From: Desulfocapsa sp.
GTDB lineage: Bacteria > Desulfobacterota > Desulfobulbia > Desulfobulbales > Desulfocapsaceae
Direction of reading: 5' to 3'
NCBI GenBank assembly: GCA_013792135.1
Contig: VMSP01000005.1
Coordinates: 1 to 39,396, forward strand
Length of the DNA stretch: 39,396 bases
Shown here: piece by piece, positions 9,072-17,806 of the stretch
How positions within the stretch are numbered: position 1 is the first letter of the stretch
How the letters are laid out: the number at the start of each line of letters is the position of its first letter
Translations under genes and position numbers: made by a program
The notes under the pieces: generated by a model
Seen by the model: only the letters and a program-made list of their open reading frames with translations
Told to the model about the DNA's origin: nothing
The model's database searches: none

Positions 9072-9105
9072 CTTAAGTATCCGCTCTCACCCTCCAGGTT
9101 TACTC

Positions 9106-9897
9106 ATGCTTACGCCCTGTCCCTTTATAACTGCCGCTGCTCCAGACCTCATCATGGCCACGTTCAACCGTCATCATGGAGTGAGTGAAGCCCCTTTTTT
9201 CTCACTCAATGGTAGCTTCGGCGTTGGGGATTGTGCGGAGAATGTGCAAGTCAATCGCAACAGGATGAAGCAATCTCTAGGGATCAACCGTCTGGTTTCA
9301 GCCAGACAGGTGCATGGTGAGCAGATTTTCAGGGTAGAGGAAATGCCTGACAGCGATCAGGAGATAGATGGTATTGATGCCTTGATGACCAACAAAAGAG
9401 GGGTAGGACTTATGATCCAGCATGCTGACTGTCAGGCCGTCCTGCTTCATGACCCTGTTCAATCGGCAATAGCTGCGGTGCATTGCGGCTGGCGAGGCAG
9501 TGTCATTGGTATCATCAATAAAACTGTGCAGACGATGCGTTCCTGCTACCAGTCAGACCCTGAAGACATAGTGGCCAGTATCAGTCCCTCGCTGGGCCCT
9601 TGTTGCGCTGAATTTATCAATCATCGCCAAGAACTTCCTGCCTCTTTCCAAGCCTTTCAGACGCGCAGCAATTATTTTGATTTCTGGCAAATATCCAGGT
9701 CTCAGCTCATGGAAGCTGGCCTGCAGCTTGATAATATCCAGATAGCAGGAATCTGCACTGCCTGCAGCCAGGATTTTTTTTCCTACCGCCGAGCCAAGCG
9801 CAAAGAAAAAGGAATAACAGGCCGGAACTGTAGCATTATCTCCTTGACCACCACAACTAGCCATACAATGGTTCAAAAAATTGATCTTCAGGAATGA
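9106..9897 (+). CDS. pgeF: Peptidoglycan editing factor / YfiH-family laccase-domain protein
   Basis: The 263-residue protein matches the YfiH/DUF152 family. It shows SARQVHG, DGIDALMT, the metal-ligand segment HADCQAVLL, AVHCGWRG, PSLGPCCAEF and a C-terminal SYRRAKRKEKGITGR. Members are cytoplasmic; in E. coli PgeF removes misincorporated serine from peptidoglycan precursors, and related proteins have purine-nucleoside or polyphenol-oxidising activity. I keep the ATG at 9106 although its ribosome site is weak; ATG 9154 (MATFNRHHGVSE) is a possible alternative, as homology begins around there. It stands alone after the porin terminator. Confidence 0.9.
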   Translation: MLTPCPFITAAAPDLIMATFNRHHGVSEAPFFSLNGSFGVGDCAENVQVNRNRMKQSLGINRLVSARQVHGEQIFRVEEMPDSDQEIDGIDALMTNKRGVGLMIQHADCQAVLLHDPVQSAIAAVHCGWRGSVIGIINKTVQTMRSCYQSDPEDIVASISPSLGPCCAEFINHRQELPASFQAFQTRSNYFDFWQISRSQLMEAGLQLDNIQIAGICTACSQDFFSYRRAKRKEKGITGRNCSIISLTTTTSHTMVQKIDLQE

Positions 9898-9941
9898 AAA
9901 ACTGATCTCGCGCAGAGGATAACAGAAAGAGGGGGCGCATG

Positions 9942-9976
9942 CTTTTCTCTGCGCCTCAGCGTCTCTGCACGAAAAA
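9942..9976 (+). repeat. Dispersed intergenic repeat, copy B
   Basis: This copy, with TTTTCTCTGCGCCTCAGCG followed by TCTCTGCACG, is the clearest of three related intergenic segments (others at 5681-5732 and 14322-14380). It lies between the convergent pgeF and HDOD-GGDEF genes. Confidence 0.55.
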
Positions 9977-10066
9977 GCACAGGAAAGGCACATCGGGAGA
10001 GCGCCTACGCAAGAACTACAATATTGCAAAGGATGGCTCGTAACGGCTCTTGACATGACAAGTTCT

Positions 10067-11572
10067 TCAAGGCTGAAGCTCCCGCACCTCCACACGATTT
10101 CGCCCTTTCTTTTTCGCCAGATACATCGCTTCATCGACTGCCTTGATCATTTGTGATTTATTCATCGACACCATCCCCGACTCACAGGTCGTCACACCCA
10201 AACTAATGGTAATCCTGAGCAGGATGCCGCCAATAACCATTTTCATATCTTCAACCAGCCGCCGTAATCGCTCGGCAAAAACTCTGCAACCAGCCATATC
10301 AGTCATGGGCAGGATCACTGCGAATTCCTCCCCGCCATAACGAGCAATAATATCCGAGGTGCGCATGGTTGTGGTCACAAGCTTTGCCAAGCAACGCAGG
10401 ACCTCATCACCGGCAGGATGCCCGTAGGTGTCATTGACCTCTTTGAAATGATCAATATCAAAAAACATAAGAGAAAGTGGCAGATGGTAGCGTGTGGCCC
10501 GGCTCGTCTCCCTCTCCATCAGTTCCTGAAAATAACGAAAGTTATAGAGGCCTGTCAGGCCGTCACGAAAGGCAAGAACCCTTAGCTTGTTATTAGCCTC
10601 TAACAGTTCCGCGGCCAGTTCTTCCGCCTTCGCCCGTGCCTGCTTGGCCTGCATGACTAGGTGTTCATAGGAGAGATTGATACGCTGTAACTCCTCATTT
10701 GCATCCTGGAGCAGAAGGGAAAATGGTTTCATCTCGCCTGGGTCGATCTCAAAGAAGGAAAGAAGCTCGAGGCTTTTTTTCGCCACACTATCAACCAGGG
10801 TATCAATCTCCTCGGCACTAATCCTGAAAATGGGGCAAATTTCAGCCTTGAGCCTCTGCACCTTTTCCACACTCTGTAATCCATAATATATGGAGGCAAG
10901 CATGGCTGACCAGTGCAGAAGATTAACCGGCGTCCTCATTTCTTCGGGGCAGTCACTCCTATGATGATACCGAATCAAGGTCGACAGGGTTTCCGACAAC
11001 CCCCATCTGGCAAGCAATTCAGCTCCGGCCTCCTGATGGTCAAAGCCAAAGACTTTCTGTTCAATACCAAGAATTGAGGTCCCGGATACCCTTTTTTCAT
11101 CTAATACCTGGCTATACTCCTCGGGTCGAGACAGATACATAACCAGTACCCCAATATCCTGGAGCAAGGCCGAGACAAAAAGCTCATCATTCTTGTAATG
11201 TAACAAGGAGGCTAACAGTTCAGCACCCACAGCAGTGGTCACCGCCCTTTTCCAGAAATAAGTGAAATCAAACCTTGTATCATCACTGCCTCTCATGTCC
11301 TTGGCAATGGCAAAAGAGAGGGCGATGTTCTTGGTAATATTAATGCCGAGTACCGACAGGGCCTTTTCAATGGTATGTACAGAATTGGGCATACTATAAA
11401 ATGAAGAATTGGCAACTTTCAGTATCTTAGCTGTCAAGGCGGGATCGACCTCGATAATCCGGGCCAACTCTATAAAAGAGGCATCCCCCTTCTTGATTAC
11501 CTCAAGAATACGCAGGGCAATGGCCGGCGGGGTCGGCAGATTGAAATTTTTTACGGTTAACACAGACATCAT
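10067..11572 (-). CDS. HDOD-domain diguanylate cyclase (HDOD-GGDEF)
   Basis: The 501-residue protein has an N-terminal HDOD domain (about 8-205; LPTPPAIALRILE, DPALTAKILKVANSSFYS), a linker with a coiled coil (about 290-335), and a C-terminal GGDEF domain (about 340-495) with DGLTGLYNFRYF, FDIDHFKEVNDTYGH and an intact GGEEF active site. An RxxD inhibitory site (RTSD) sits five residues before GGEEF. It should make cyclic di-GMP, perhaps under control of the HDOD part. The first two codons are both ATG; GGAG spacing favours the second (11569). It has no membrane segment, so it acts in the cytoplasm. Confidence 0.95.
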   Translation of the reverse strand: MMSVLTVKNFNLPTPPAIALRILEVIKKGDASFIELARIIEVDPALTAKILKVANSSFYSMPNSVHTIEKALSVLGINITKNIALSFAIAKDMRGSDDTRFDFTYFWKRAVTTAVGAELLASLLHYKNDELFVSALLQDIGVLVMYLSRPEEYSQVLDEKRVSGTSILGIEQKVFGFDHQEAGAELLARWGLSETLSTLIRYHHRSDCPEEMRTPVNLLHWSAMLASIYYGLQSVEKVQRLKAEICPIFRISAEEIDTLVDSVAKKSLELLSFFEIDPGEMKPFSLLLQDANEELQRINLSYEHLVMQAKQARAKAEELAAELLEANNKLRVLAFRDGLTGLYNFRYFQELMERETSRATRYHLPLSLMFFDIDHFKEVNDTYGHPAGDEVLRCLAKLVTTTMRTSDIIARYGGEEFAVILPMTDMAGCRVFAERLRRLVEDMKMVIGGILLRITISLGVTTCESGMVSMNKSQMIKAVDEAMYLAKKKGRNRVEVRELQP

Positions 11573-11601
11573 TTCTCCAAAAAAATTCTACCCATCTCTT
11601 T

Positions 11602-13866
11602 TTATCGTAGAAAATTCAAGGCAGAACCCGCCTTAAACCAGGAAATTTGCTCAGCATTGAGAGAATGCTGCAGTGATATCACCGACTCTGAGCCATCTGC
11701 ATGATGACACACCGCCGTCACCGTGGATCCGGGAGCTAGCTCGGTCAGGCCCAGAATATCCACCCGGTCAAGCTCCTGAATCATATCATAGTCGGCACCA
11801 TTGACAAAGGTTAACGGCAGCATCCCCTGTTTTTTTAAATTGGTTTCATGGATACGGGCAAAAGAGCGGGTAATCACCACTCGTCCCCCCATATGCCGTG
11901 GACTCATGGCCGCATGCTCCCGCGAAGAACCCTCTCCATAATTGGTATCGCCAACCGCCAGCCAGTTCTCATGGGCAGCAGTATAAGCCCGGGCGATCTC
12001 ATTATAGGGCAGCCGCTCACCCGTCAGCTGATTCAGACCGATACCGGTCTCACCGGTAAAAGCATTGGTGGCTCCAGTGAACATGTTGCCGGAGATGTTA
12101 TCCAGGTGGCCGCGAAAACGCAGCCATGGCCCGGCAGGAGAGATATGATCGGTGGTACACTTGCCCTTGGCCTTCATCAGCAAGCGCAGGCCCTTCCAGT
12201 CAGACCCATCCCAGGGGGCAAAAGGGGCGAGCAGCGCCAGACGTTCAGAATCCGGTGCCACCTGCACCATAACAGCTGTTCTTGCCTCAGGAGGTGCCAG
12301 AAAGCCCGCTTCATCACGAACAAGCCCCTGGAGCGGCACTTCCGGCACCTTGCCGGGAGGGGTCAGGACAAAAGAAGTGCCATCAGCAGCCTGCAACTCA
12401 GCAGCATAGGGGTTTACATTAAAAGTACCAAACATGGCATAGGCCAGACAGGTCTCAGGACTGGCAATAAAACCGCAGGTACCGACATTGCCATCATTGC
12501 GTTTGGGGAAATTACGGTTGTAGGAGGTAACAATGGAATTCTTGAAGCCCGGCTCAATCCCCTGCCTGGTCCATTGACCAATACAGGGGCCGCAGGCATT
12601 GGCCAGTACGGTAGCGCCAATGGCTTCGAGTTTAGCAATCTGCCCATCCCGCTCAAGGGTGGCACGCACCTGCTCGGAACCTGGAGTCACCAGCATGGGG
12701 ATCTTCAATTTCAATCCTTTCGCGGCAATCTGTTCGGCCATGGCCGCCAGACGTCCCATATCCTCATAAGAGGAATTGGTGCAGGAACCAACCAGCGCAT
12801 AGGTCACATTGGCAGGATGTCCACCCTTTTCCACATACTCTTTCATGTTCGAGACCGTCACTGCCAGATCCGGCGAATGGGGACCGACCAGATGGGGTTC
12901 AAGACTGGCAAGATCAATCTCAATAATCTGATCGTAATATTTTTCAGGATTGGCCAGGACTTCCTGGTCGGCCTGCAACAGATGCATATATTTACTGGCT
13001 AGTGTTGCGGCCTCCCCACGACCACAGGCTTGGAGATAGGATGCCATATGTTTGTCATAAGGAAATACCGAGGTAGTGGCACCCAGTTCAGCACCCATAT
13101 TGCAAATGGTGGCCTTCCCCGTGCAAGAAAGAGAAGCAGCGCCGGGGCCGAAATATTCAAAAACCCGATTGGTACCACCGGAACAAGTAAGCATACCAAG
13201 GAGCTTTAAAATCACATCCTTGGGCGCAGCCCAGCCCTGCAGCTGGCCCGTGAGCCGGACCCCTACAAAACGTGGATGAAGCACTTCCCAGGGCATGCCG
13301 ACCATAACATCCACGGCATCGGCTCCGCCGACCCCTGAAGCAAAGGCCCCGATACCCCCGGCGTTCGGGGTATGGGAATCGGTACCCAGCATCATCAGTC
13401 CGGGAAATCCATACTGTTCCATCACCACCTGATGGATAATACCGGCGCCCGGCAACCAGCAGCCAAAACCATAGCGCTGAGAGGCAGAAGCCAGAAAATC
13501 ATACACTTCACGGTTTTCAGTTCGCGCTGTATGCAGATCACCGTCAGCACCCTTCTGCGCCCGGATGAGATGATCACAATGAACCGTTACCGGCACCGCG
13601 GCCTCATCTTTGCTCGCCAGCATAAACTGCAGGATTGCCATCTGGGCCGTCGCGTCTTGCAGGGCAATCCGATCCGGGCGGGTCTTGACATAGGAGACTC
13701 CAGCCGTCAGCTCTGCCTCCATCGCATTGTCAAGATGACCATAAAGGAGCTTCTCGCCATAGGTTAAGGGGCGGCCCAGCCGTTTTTTAACCAGGGCAAT
13801 ATTGGCGTCCATTTTCTGGTACACCATTTCAATAAATTGAGGGGTGGAATCAACTGAACTACTCAT
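11602..13866 (-). CDS. Aconitate hydratase, mitochondrial type
   Basis: The 754-residue enzyme interconverts citrate and isocitrate. Iron-sulfur ligands are visible in GSCTNSS and in NACGPCIGQW, and active-site regions include GTDSHTPNAGG, NRNFPKRNDGN and YGEGSSREHAA in the C-terminal swivel domain. Its length and sequence style resemble the eukaryotic mitochondrial aconitase branch rather than bacterial AcnA (about 890) or AcnB. The ATG at 13866 follows GGAGAGATC. A Cys-rich 111-residue gene lies 53 bases upstream on the same strand and may be co-transcribed. It supplies the citrate-to-isocitrate step of the TCA cycle. Confidence 0.97.
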   Translation of the reverse strand: MSSSVDSTPQFIEMVYQKMDANIALVKKRLGRPLTYGEKLLYGHLDNAMEAELTAGVSYVKTRPDRIALQDATAQMAILQFMLASKDEAAVPVTVHCDHLIRAQKGADGDLHTARTENREVYDFLASASQRYGFGCWLPGAGIIHQVVMEQYGFPGLMMLGTDSHTPNAGGIGAFASGVGGADAVDVMVGMPWEVLHPRFVGVRLTGQLQGWAAPKDVILKLLGMLTCSGGTNRVFEYFGPGAASLSCTGKATICNMGAELGATTSVFPYDKHMASYLQACGRGEAATLASKYMHLLQADQEVLANPEKYYDQIIEIDLASLEPHLVGPHSPDLAVTVSNMKEYVEKGGHPANVTYALVGSCTNSSYEDMGRLAAMAEQIAAKGLKLKIPMLVTPGSEQVRATLERDGQIAKLEAIGATVLANACGPCIGQWTRQGIEPGFKNSIVTSYNRNFPKRNDGNVGTCGFIASPETCLAYAMFGTFNVNPYAAELQAADGTSFVLTPPGKVPEVPLQGLVRDEAGFLAPPEARTAVMVQVAPDSERLALLAPFAPWDGSDWKGLRLLMKAKGKCTTDHISPAGPWLRFRGHLDNISGNMFTGATNAFTGETGIGLNQLTGERLPYNEIARAYTAAHENWLAVGDTNYGEGSSREHAAMSPRHMGGRVVITRSFARIHETNLKKQGMLPLTFVNGADYDMIQELDRVDILGLTELAPGSTVTAVCHHADGSESVISLQHSLNAEQISWFKAGSALNFLR

Positions 13867-13919
13867 GATCTCTCCAAAAAAGTTATCACCTTAGCAAGGA
13901 ATTTTTTAAATTTTATAGT

Positions 13920-14255
13920 TTATGACCGGATTAACTCTTCAGCCAGCATTTTATCGGCCAGATCGAGGATAAATTGACGCTGTGCTGGACTTGCATGGGC
14001 GATACAGTCACAATGCAGGTTTGCATTACTGCGAACCAGCATCTCAAAACAGACCGCATTCTTCCCCATCTCAACCCCGCAATAGTAAGGACCGCATTTT
14101 TCTACATGCGCCCGTTGCAGTTCGGAGAGTGCCTCTGGCGGCAGGACGATCCAATAAATGCCGATCATGGGTCCTCGCTGCAAGTTGCGTTTGAGATACG
14201 AATCTATATTATCCCGCTCCATGGGGGACAGATCATCAATGACATATTGGCGCAT
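13920..14255 (-). CDS. Conserved hypothetical Cys-rich protein (111 aa)
   Basis: I do not recognise a named family. The 111-residue protein starts MRQYVIDDLSPMERDNI, has a central segment (GPMIGIYWIVLPPEAL) and carries five cysteines, at 54, 59, 69, 82 and 84, in CGPYYC and HCDC settings that could hold a metal or cluster; that is inference. No strong ribosome site precedes the ATG. It ends 53 bases before aconitase on the same strand, so it is likely co-transcribed. Composition and charge pattern are protein-like, and I faintly recall similar sequences in deltaproteobacterial genomes. Confidence 0.7.
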   Translation of the reverse strand: MRQYVIDDLSPMERDNIDSYLKRNLQRGPMIGIYWIVLPPEALSELQRAHVEKCGPYYCGVEMGKNAVCFEMLVRSNANLHCDCIAHASPAQRQFILDLADKMLAEELIRS

Positions 14256-14321
14256 AATTTTTGTACAATTTAAAGTTTAAGATAACTAATTGTTATGCAA
14301 TATTTTTTCCGCACACAGGTG

Positions 14322-14380
14322 CTGAGTCGCAGAGAAAAAAATTTGTCCTTCTCAGTACCTCTACATCTCTGCGTGAGAAT
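14322..14380 (+). repeat. Dispersed intergenic repeat, copy C
   Basis: The segment shares AGAGAAAA, TTGTCCTTCTCAG and CATCTCTGCGTGAGAA-like words with copies at 5681-5732 and 9942-9976. It sits just 3' of the PhoH-like gene. Confidence 0.55.
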
Positions 14381-14396
14381 AATTGTAACAATGTTT

Positions 14397-15719
14397 TTAC
14401 AACAACTGGGCAGCAATAGCCGACAGCGGACTTCTTTCACTTTTGCTCAAGGTCACATGACCATAGAGAGACTCACCTCTCAACTTTTCCACGGTGTAAG
14501 ACAGACCGTTCGAAGAGGAATCAAGATAGGGGTTATCGATCTGCTGCGGATCACCGGTAAGTACCATTTTTGTGCCTTCACCAGCCCTGGATATAATCGT
14601 TTTCACCTCATGAGGGGTAAGATTCTGGGCCTCATCAACAATGACAAACTGTTTAGGTATGGAACGACCGCGAATATAGGTCAGGGCCTCAAGCTCCACC
14701 AGTTGATCCTTGAAGAGCATGTTCACCTTCTGCTGCACGGTCCCTTCCTCATAGTGATGATCTTTCTGCATCAGATAGACGAGATTGTCAAAAATCGGCT
14801 GCATCCACAAAGACAGCTTTTCATCTTTTGTACCCGGCAGATAACCGATATCCTTACCCATGGGGATTACCGGCCGGGAGACCAATAGCTTTTCATACCC
14901 CTGCTGACGGAGGACACATTCAAGGCCGGCGGCCAGGGCCAGCAAGGTCTTGCCGGTACCGGCCTGACCAATAAGCGTCACCAGACTGATCTTTGGATCC
15001 ATGAGCAGTTCCAGGGCCATTCGTTGTTCCTTGGAACGCGCATGCACATTCCAGACACTCTCAAAACTACCCACAAGAGGGACAAGACTATTGGGCCCCA
15101 CGGCCCGACCAAGTCCTGAGTGTTTCGGGTTGGATGCATCCTGCAACAGGACAAACTCGTTGAACAGAAAATCATAACCTTCGGTCTCCAGCCCCTTCCC
15201 CTGATGAAAACGATCGACCATCTCAGTTGCCACCTGAATCTCTCTCCAGCCGGTGTATAGTTCATCAAAGTTACACTTCTGCTTCTCAAAATCCATCACA
15301 TCTATGCCAAGGGCATCAGCCTTCAGTCGGGCGTTAATATCTTTGGAGACAAAGATCACTTTTTTCCCTTCCAAGTGCAGAGAATTTGCCACGGCCAGGA
15401 TCCGGTTATCGGCCACGGACATATCAATACAAATCCCAGGCATCTCCTTGCGCTCCACAATAATCTGCAGGATGCCACCGTTTTCCATGCTCACACCCTC
15501 TTTGAGCGACCCCTGCGAACGAAGTTGATCTATCTGCCGGATCACATGCCGGGCACTGCGCCCCAATTCATCATTGTGCCGTTTAAAGCTGTCCAGCTCC
15601 TCAATGACCGTCATCGGCAGGACAACGTAATTATCATCAAAAGAGGTGAGAGATTCGGCATTATGGAGCAGGACATTGGTGTCGAGAACAAAATATTTGC
15701 GTACGCCCATAGCGTTCAT
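14397..15719 (-). CDS. PIN domain-PhoH ATPase fusion (YlaK/PhoH2 type)
   Basis: The 440-residue protein fuses an N-terminal PIN nuclease-like domain (FVLDTNVLLHNAESL, with further acidic residues such as DMSVADNRIL and FVSKDINAR) to a PhoH ATPase domain with Walker A GQAGTGKT and Walker B FVIVDEAQN. PhoH2 proteins of this design are reported RNA helicase/RNases. The ATG at 15719 overlaps the stop of the upstream peptidase gene in an ATGA arrangement, implying translational coupling; a second ATG at 15710 is also possible. It is the last gene of a three-gene operon. Confidence 0.94.
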   Translation of the reverse strand: MNAMGVRKYFVLDTNVLLHNAESLTSFDDNYVVLPMTVIEELDSFKRHNDELGRSARHVIRQIDQLRSQGSLKEGVSMENGGILQIIVERKEMPGICIDMSVADNRILAVANSLHLEGKKVIFVSKDINARLKADALGIDVMDFEKQKCNFDELYTGWREIQVATEMVDRFHQGKGLETEGYDFLFNEFVLLQDASNPKHSGLGRAVGPNSLVPLVGSFESVWNVHARSKEQRMALELLMDPKISLVTLIGQAGTGKTLLALAAGLECVLRQQGYEKLLVSRPVIPMGKDIGYLPGTKDEKLSLWMQPIFDNLVYLMQKDHHYEEGTVQQKVNMLFKDQLVELEALTYIRGRSIPKQFVIVDEAQNLTPHEVKTIISRAGEGTKMVLTGDPQQIDNPYLDSSSNGLSYTVEKLRGESLYGHVTLSKSERSPLSAIAAQLL

Positions 15720-16816
15720 ATATCAAGCCAGGTTGAATTTTTATTTAACAGTTCACAGCCATCTTTACGGACGACCACCATATTTTCCAGCCGGACTCCA
15801 CCCCAACCCGGGATGTAAATACCGGGTTCAACGGTCACCACCATCCCTGCCCGCAACTGTTTCAGGTTGCGTGATGAAAGACGCGGCTCTTCATGGACAG
15901 CCAGGCCCACACCATGCCCCAGAGAGTGGCCAAAAGCCTGGCCGTAGCCGGCGGCCCCGATGATATCACGAGCAATTTTATCCACCTTCGCCGCCACCAC
16001 TCCCTCGCGAATCGAGGCCATGGCAGCAAGCTGGGCCCGGCGCACAAGAAGGTGGATAGCAAGAAAACGGTCATCGGGCTCGCCCAGCACAAAGGTCCTG
16101 GTCATATCAGAGCAATAGCCATCAAGGATCAGTCCCATATCAATCATCAAAGGCTGGCCAAGCTCGACAAGCGCAGAGCCAGGAACTGCATGCGGCAAGG
16201 CACTGTTGCTGCCCGCTGCGACTATCGTGCTGAAGCTTGGTGATTCCGCACCCATTCGGCGCATGGTGGACTCAATGGCAAGGGCAATCTCATTCTCCGT
16301 CTGGCCCGGAGCAAGGGAACTGTACACCTCGTCAAAGACCTTTTCATTCAAGTCAACCGAGGCACGCAGCTTATCAAGCTCATCCTCATCCTTGATCAGA
16401 CGTATCTTTTCCACCAGGCCGGTGGTCGGGAGAAGTTGCAGACCTAACTTTGCGCCCAGTCCCTTCAGTTTTTCGACAAATGAATAAAGGCTATACTCAC
16501 TTTCAAAACCAAGGCTACGAATCCCCAGATCCGGCAGCATTTCCCTGAGTAAGACCAGGACACCTTTAGGGTAAAGACCGATATGGAGGAAACCTGCCTC
16601 GGCCTCGGCCTGCAGCTTGAAGCGAAAATCAGTCAGCAGCCAGGCGCCTCCTCGGGCTGGAATCAATAACAACCCTGCCGTCTCGGCGATACCGTGGTCA
16701 AGTGCCGAATAGCCGCTCAGATAACGCCTGTTTTCCGGCTGACTGACCAACAGACCATCAATTTTTCTTCGGCGCAATATCGCCTGAATCCTGCCTATTC
16801 GCTGAAGATAAGGCAT
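15716..16816 (-). CDS. Xaa-Pro aminopeptidase/dipeptidase (M24 family)
   Basis: The 366-residue protein has an N-terminal creatinase-like domain (about 1-130, VSQPENRRYLSGYS) and a C-terminal pita-bread catalytic domain. All five metal ligands appear: the two Asp in DMGLILDGYCSDMTRTF, His in GHSLGHGVGLAVHE, Glu in TVEPGIYIPG and Glu in GVRLENMV. It removes N-terminal residues preceding proline or cleaves Xaa-Pro dipeptides in the cytoplasm. It overlaps the upstream gene by one base (TGATG) and the downstream PhoH gene by four (ATGA). PepP and PepQ cannot be told apart here. Confidence 0.94.
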   Translation of the reverse strand: MPYLQRIGRIQAILRRRKIDGLLVSQPENRRYLSGYSALDHGIAETAGLLLIPARGGAWLLTDFRFKLQAEAEAGFLHIGLYPKGVLVLLREMLPDLGIRSLGFESEYSLYSFVEKLKGLGAKLGLQLLPTTGLVEKIRLIKDEDELDKLRASVDLNEKVFDEVYSSLAPGQTENEIALAIESTMRRMGAESPSFSTIVAAGSNSALPHAVPGSALVELGQPLMIDMGLILDGYCSDMTRTFVLGEPDDRFLAIHLLVRRAQLAAMASIREGVVAAKVDKIARDIIGAAGYGQAFGHSLGHGVGLAVHEEPRLSSRNLKQLRAGMVVTVEPGIYIPGWGGVRLENMVVVRKDGCELLNKNSTWLDI

Positions 16817-17403
16817 CAGGAAAAGCGTTCCAGCAGCATATCTTTTCGTTGATCAAGGGCCTGATTGTATTGCTGATCCAAGTCCGCCTTCATCCTCACC
16901 CACTCTTTCTGAAACATGGGATGCATTGCCGGATCAATTGACATCCTGCTGCCGGCAGGGGATCCCTGCTCCCCGAGTTTCTGATCAAGCTGGGCACGTA
17001 CCGCATCTTCAAGCTGTTTCCTGATCTGCTCTTTATGTTGAGTATACTGCTCTAATATCTGCTTCAACTCTGCACAAATGGCAACCATATCCCCTGCAGA
17101 ACGTTCCATTTCCAGGAGCCCCTGCATAGACCGAAGACTCGTAGCCATTAAAGTCTCATTGCGAGGCAGGAGAATATTACGCATCAGGGCCTGAGCCATC
17201 CCCTTGCGAACCGCCATCTGCTCGGTCGCGGCCTGCCCGGCAAGGGCCTGCCCCAGGTCATCCAGAGTATGACTAATATACTCGGCAGCCAGGCGCATGC
17301 CTGCACGTTCCGACTCCTGAGAATCAGGCTCCCCGACCGAACGGGCAGCCATACGGGCGGCCCGTTCCATAACCATATCCATGGTACTTTTTATTTCTGC
17401 CAT
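16816..17403 (-). CDS. Conserved helical protein (195 aa), DUF6657-like
   Basis: The 195-residue product is Ala/Glu/Gln/Met-rich and almost certainly all-helical, with a probable coiled coil at about 95-145 (ELKQILEQYTQHKEQIRKQL). It ends with a charged helix (KDMLLERFS). There is no signal peptide or membrane segment. I recall such proteins upstream of the Xaa-Pro peptidase gene in Desulfobacterota and link it tentatively to DUF6657, but that label is from memory. It is the first gene of an overlapped operon with the peptidase and PhoH genes. Function is unknown. Confidence 0.7.
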   Translation of the reverse strand: MAEIKSTMDMVMERAARMAARSVGEPDSQESERAGMRLAAEYISHTLDDLGQALAGQAATEQMAVRKGMAQALMRNILLPRNETLMATSLRSMQGLLEMERSAGDMVAICAELKQILEQYTQHKEQIRKQLEDAVRAQLDQKLGEQGSPAGSRMSIDPAMHPMFQKEWVRMKADLDQQYNQALDQRKDMLLERFS

Positions 17404-17806
17404 TTATAGAGGATACCTAATCAGTAGGATTTAGAAAAAAATGAGAACAGCAAGTGAAAGATCACGACATGCAACGCAGACACAATGCGCACAACAAAGT
17501 TGTGCCCACTTCACCATTCTCCTTCTATTTTTTATCTTATACTATTTACTCCAGAGGGTACTGAAGCGTAAAGAAAAAATTGGCCAATCACTCATCCAAT
17601 CCCGTTTGAACTCTTTTTATAGCAGTGCAACCAAGAAGTGCTTGTCTTTCCATTTTTCTTTTGCTATATAATAATGTTTTCTTATGGTAGAAAGAACAAA
17701 TTTTCTTTCCCATACGATATGCATCATAAGCATCGTTTCGAAACAAACGGTAAAGATCAACCCCTTACAACTTGGTCCCACTCCGGGGCCGCATGAGCGA
17801 AAATCC
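17404..17806. other. 403-bp divergent intergenic region before rpsA
   Basis: No credible gene was seen. The region carries a small hairpin (GCACAAC, 3-base loop, GTTGTGC at 17489-17505), a T-rich stretch, the rpsA promoter candidate near 17642-17672 and an rpsA leader of about 130 bases. The open frame running from 17684 into rpsA is just the in-frame leader: it has no S1-like sequence before 17807. Confidence 0.6.
17642..17672 (+). promoter_or_regulatory. Candidate rpsA promoter
   Basis: TTGTCT (17642-17647), a 17-base spacer and TGC-TATATAAT (hexamer 17665-17670, or TATAAT at 17667-17672) resemble a sigma-70 promoter with an extended -10. It would give a long leader, plausible for an autoregulated ribosomal-protein gene. 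Confidence 0.5.

Noticed and set aside
9553-10134. A 193-codon minus frame overlapping pgeF and the GGDEF gene end
   Set aside because: It runs antisense through pgeF and over the dispersed repeat copy; its FSCRDAEAQRK segment is translated repeat sequence.
11848-13002. A 384-codon plus frame opposite aconitase
   Set aside because: Antisense shadow; aconitase with its cluster ligands is certain.
17684-17806. A 41-residue N-terminal extension of S1
   Set aside because: It does not resemble S1, overlaps the probable leader, and the MTEAL start at 17807 fits the family.
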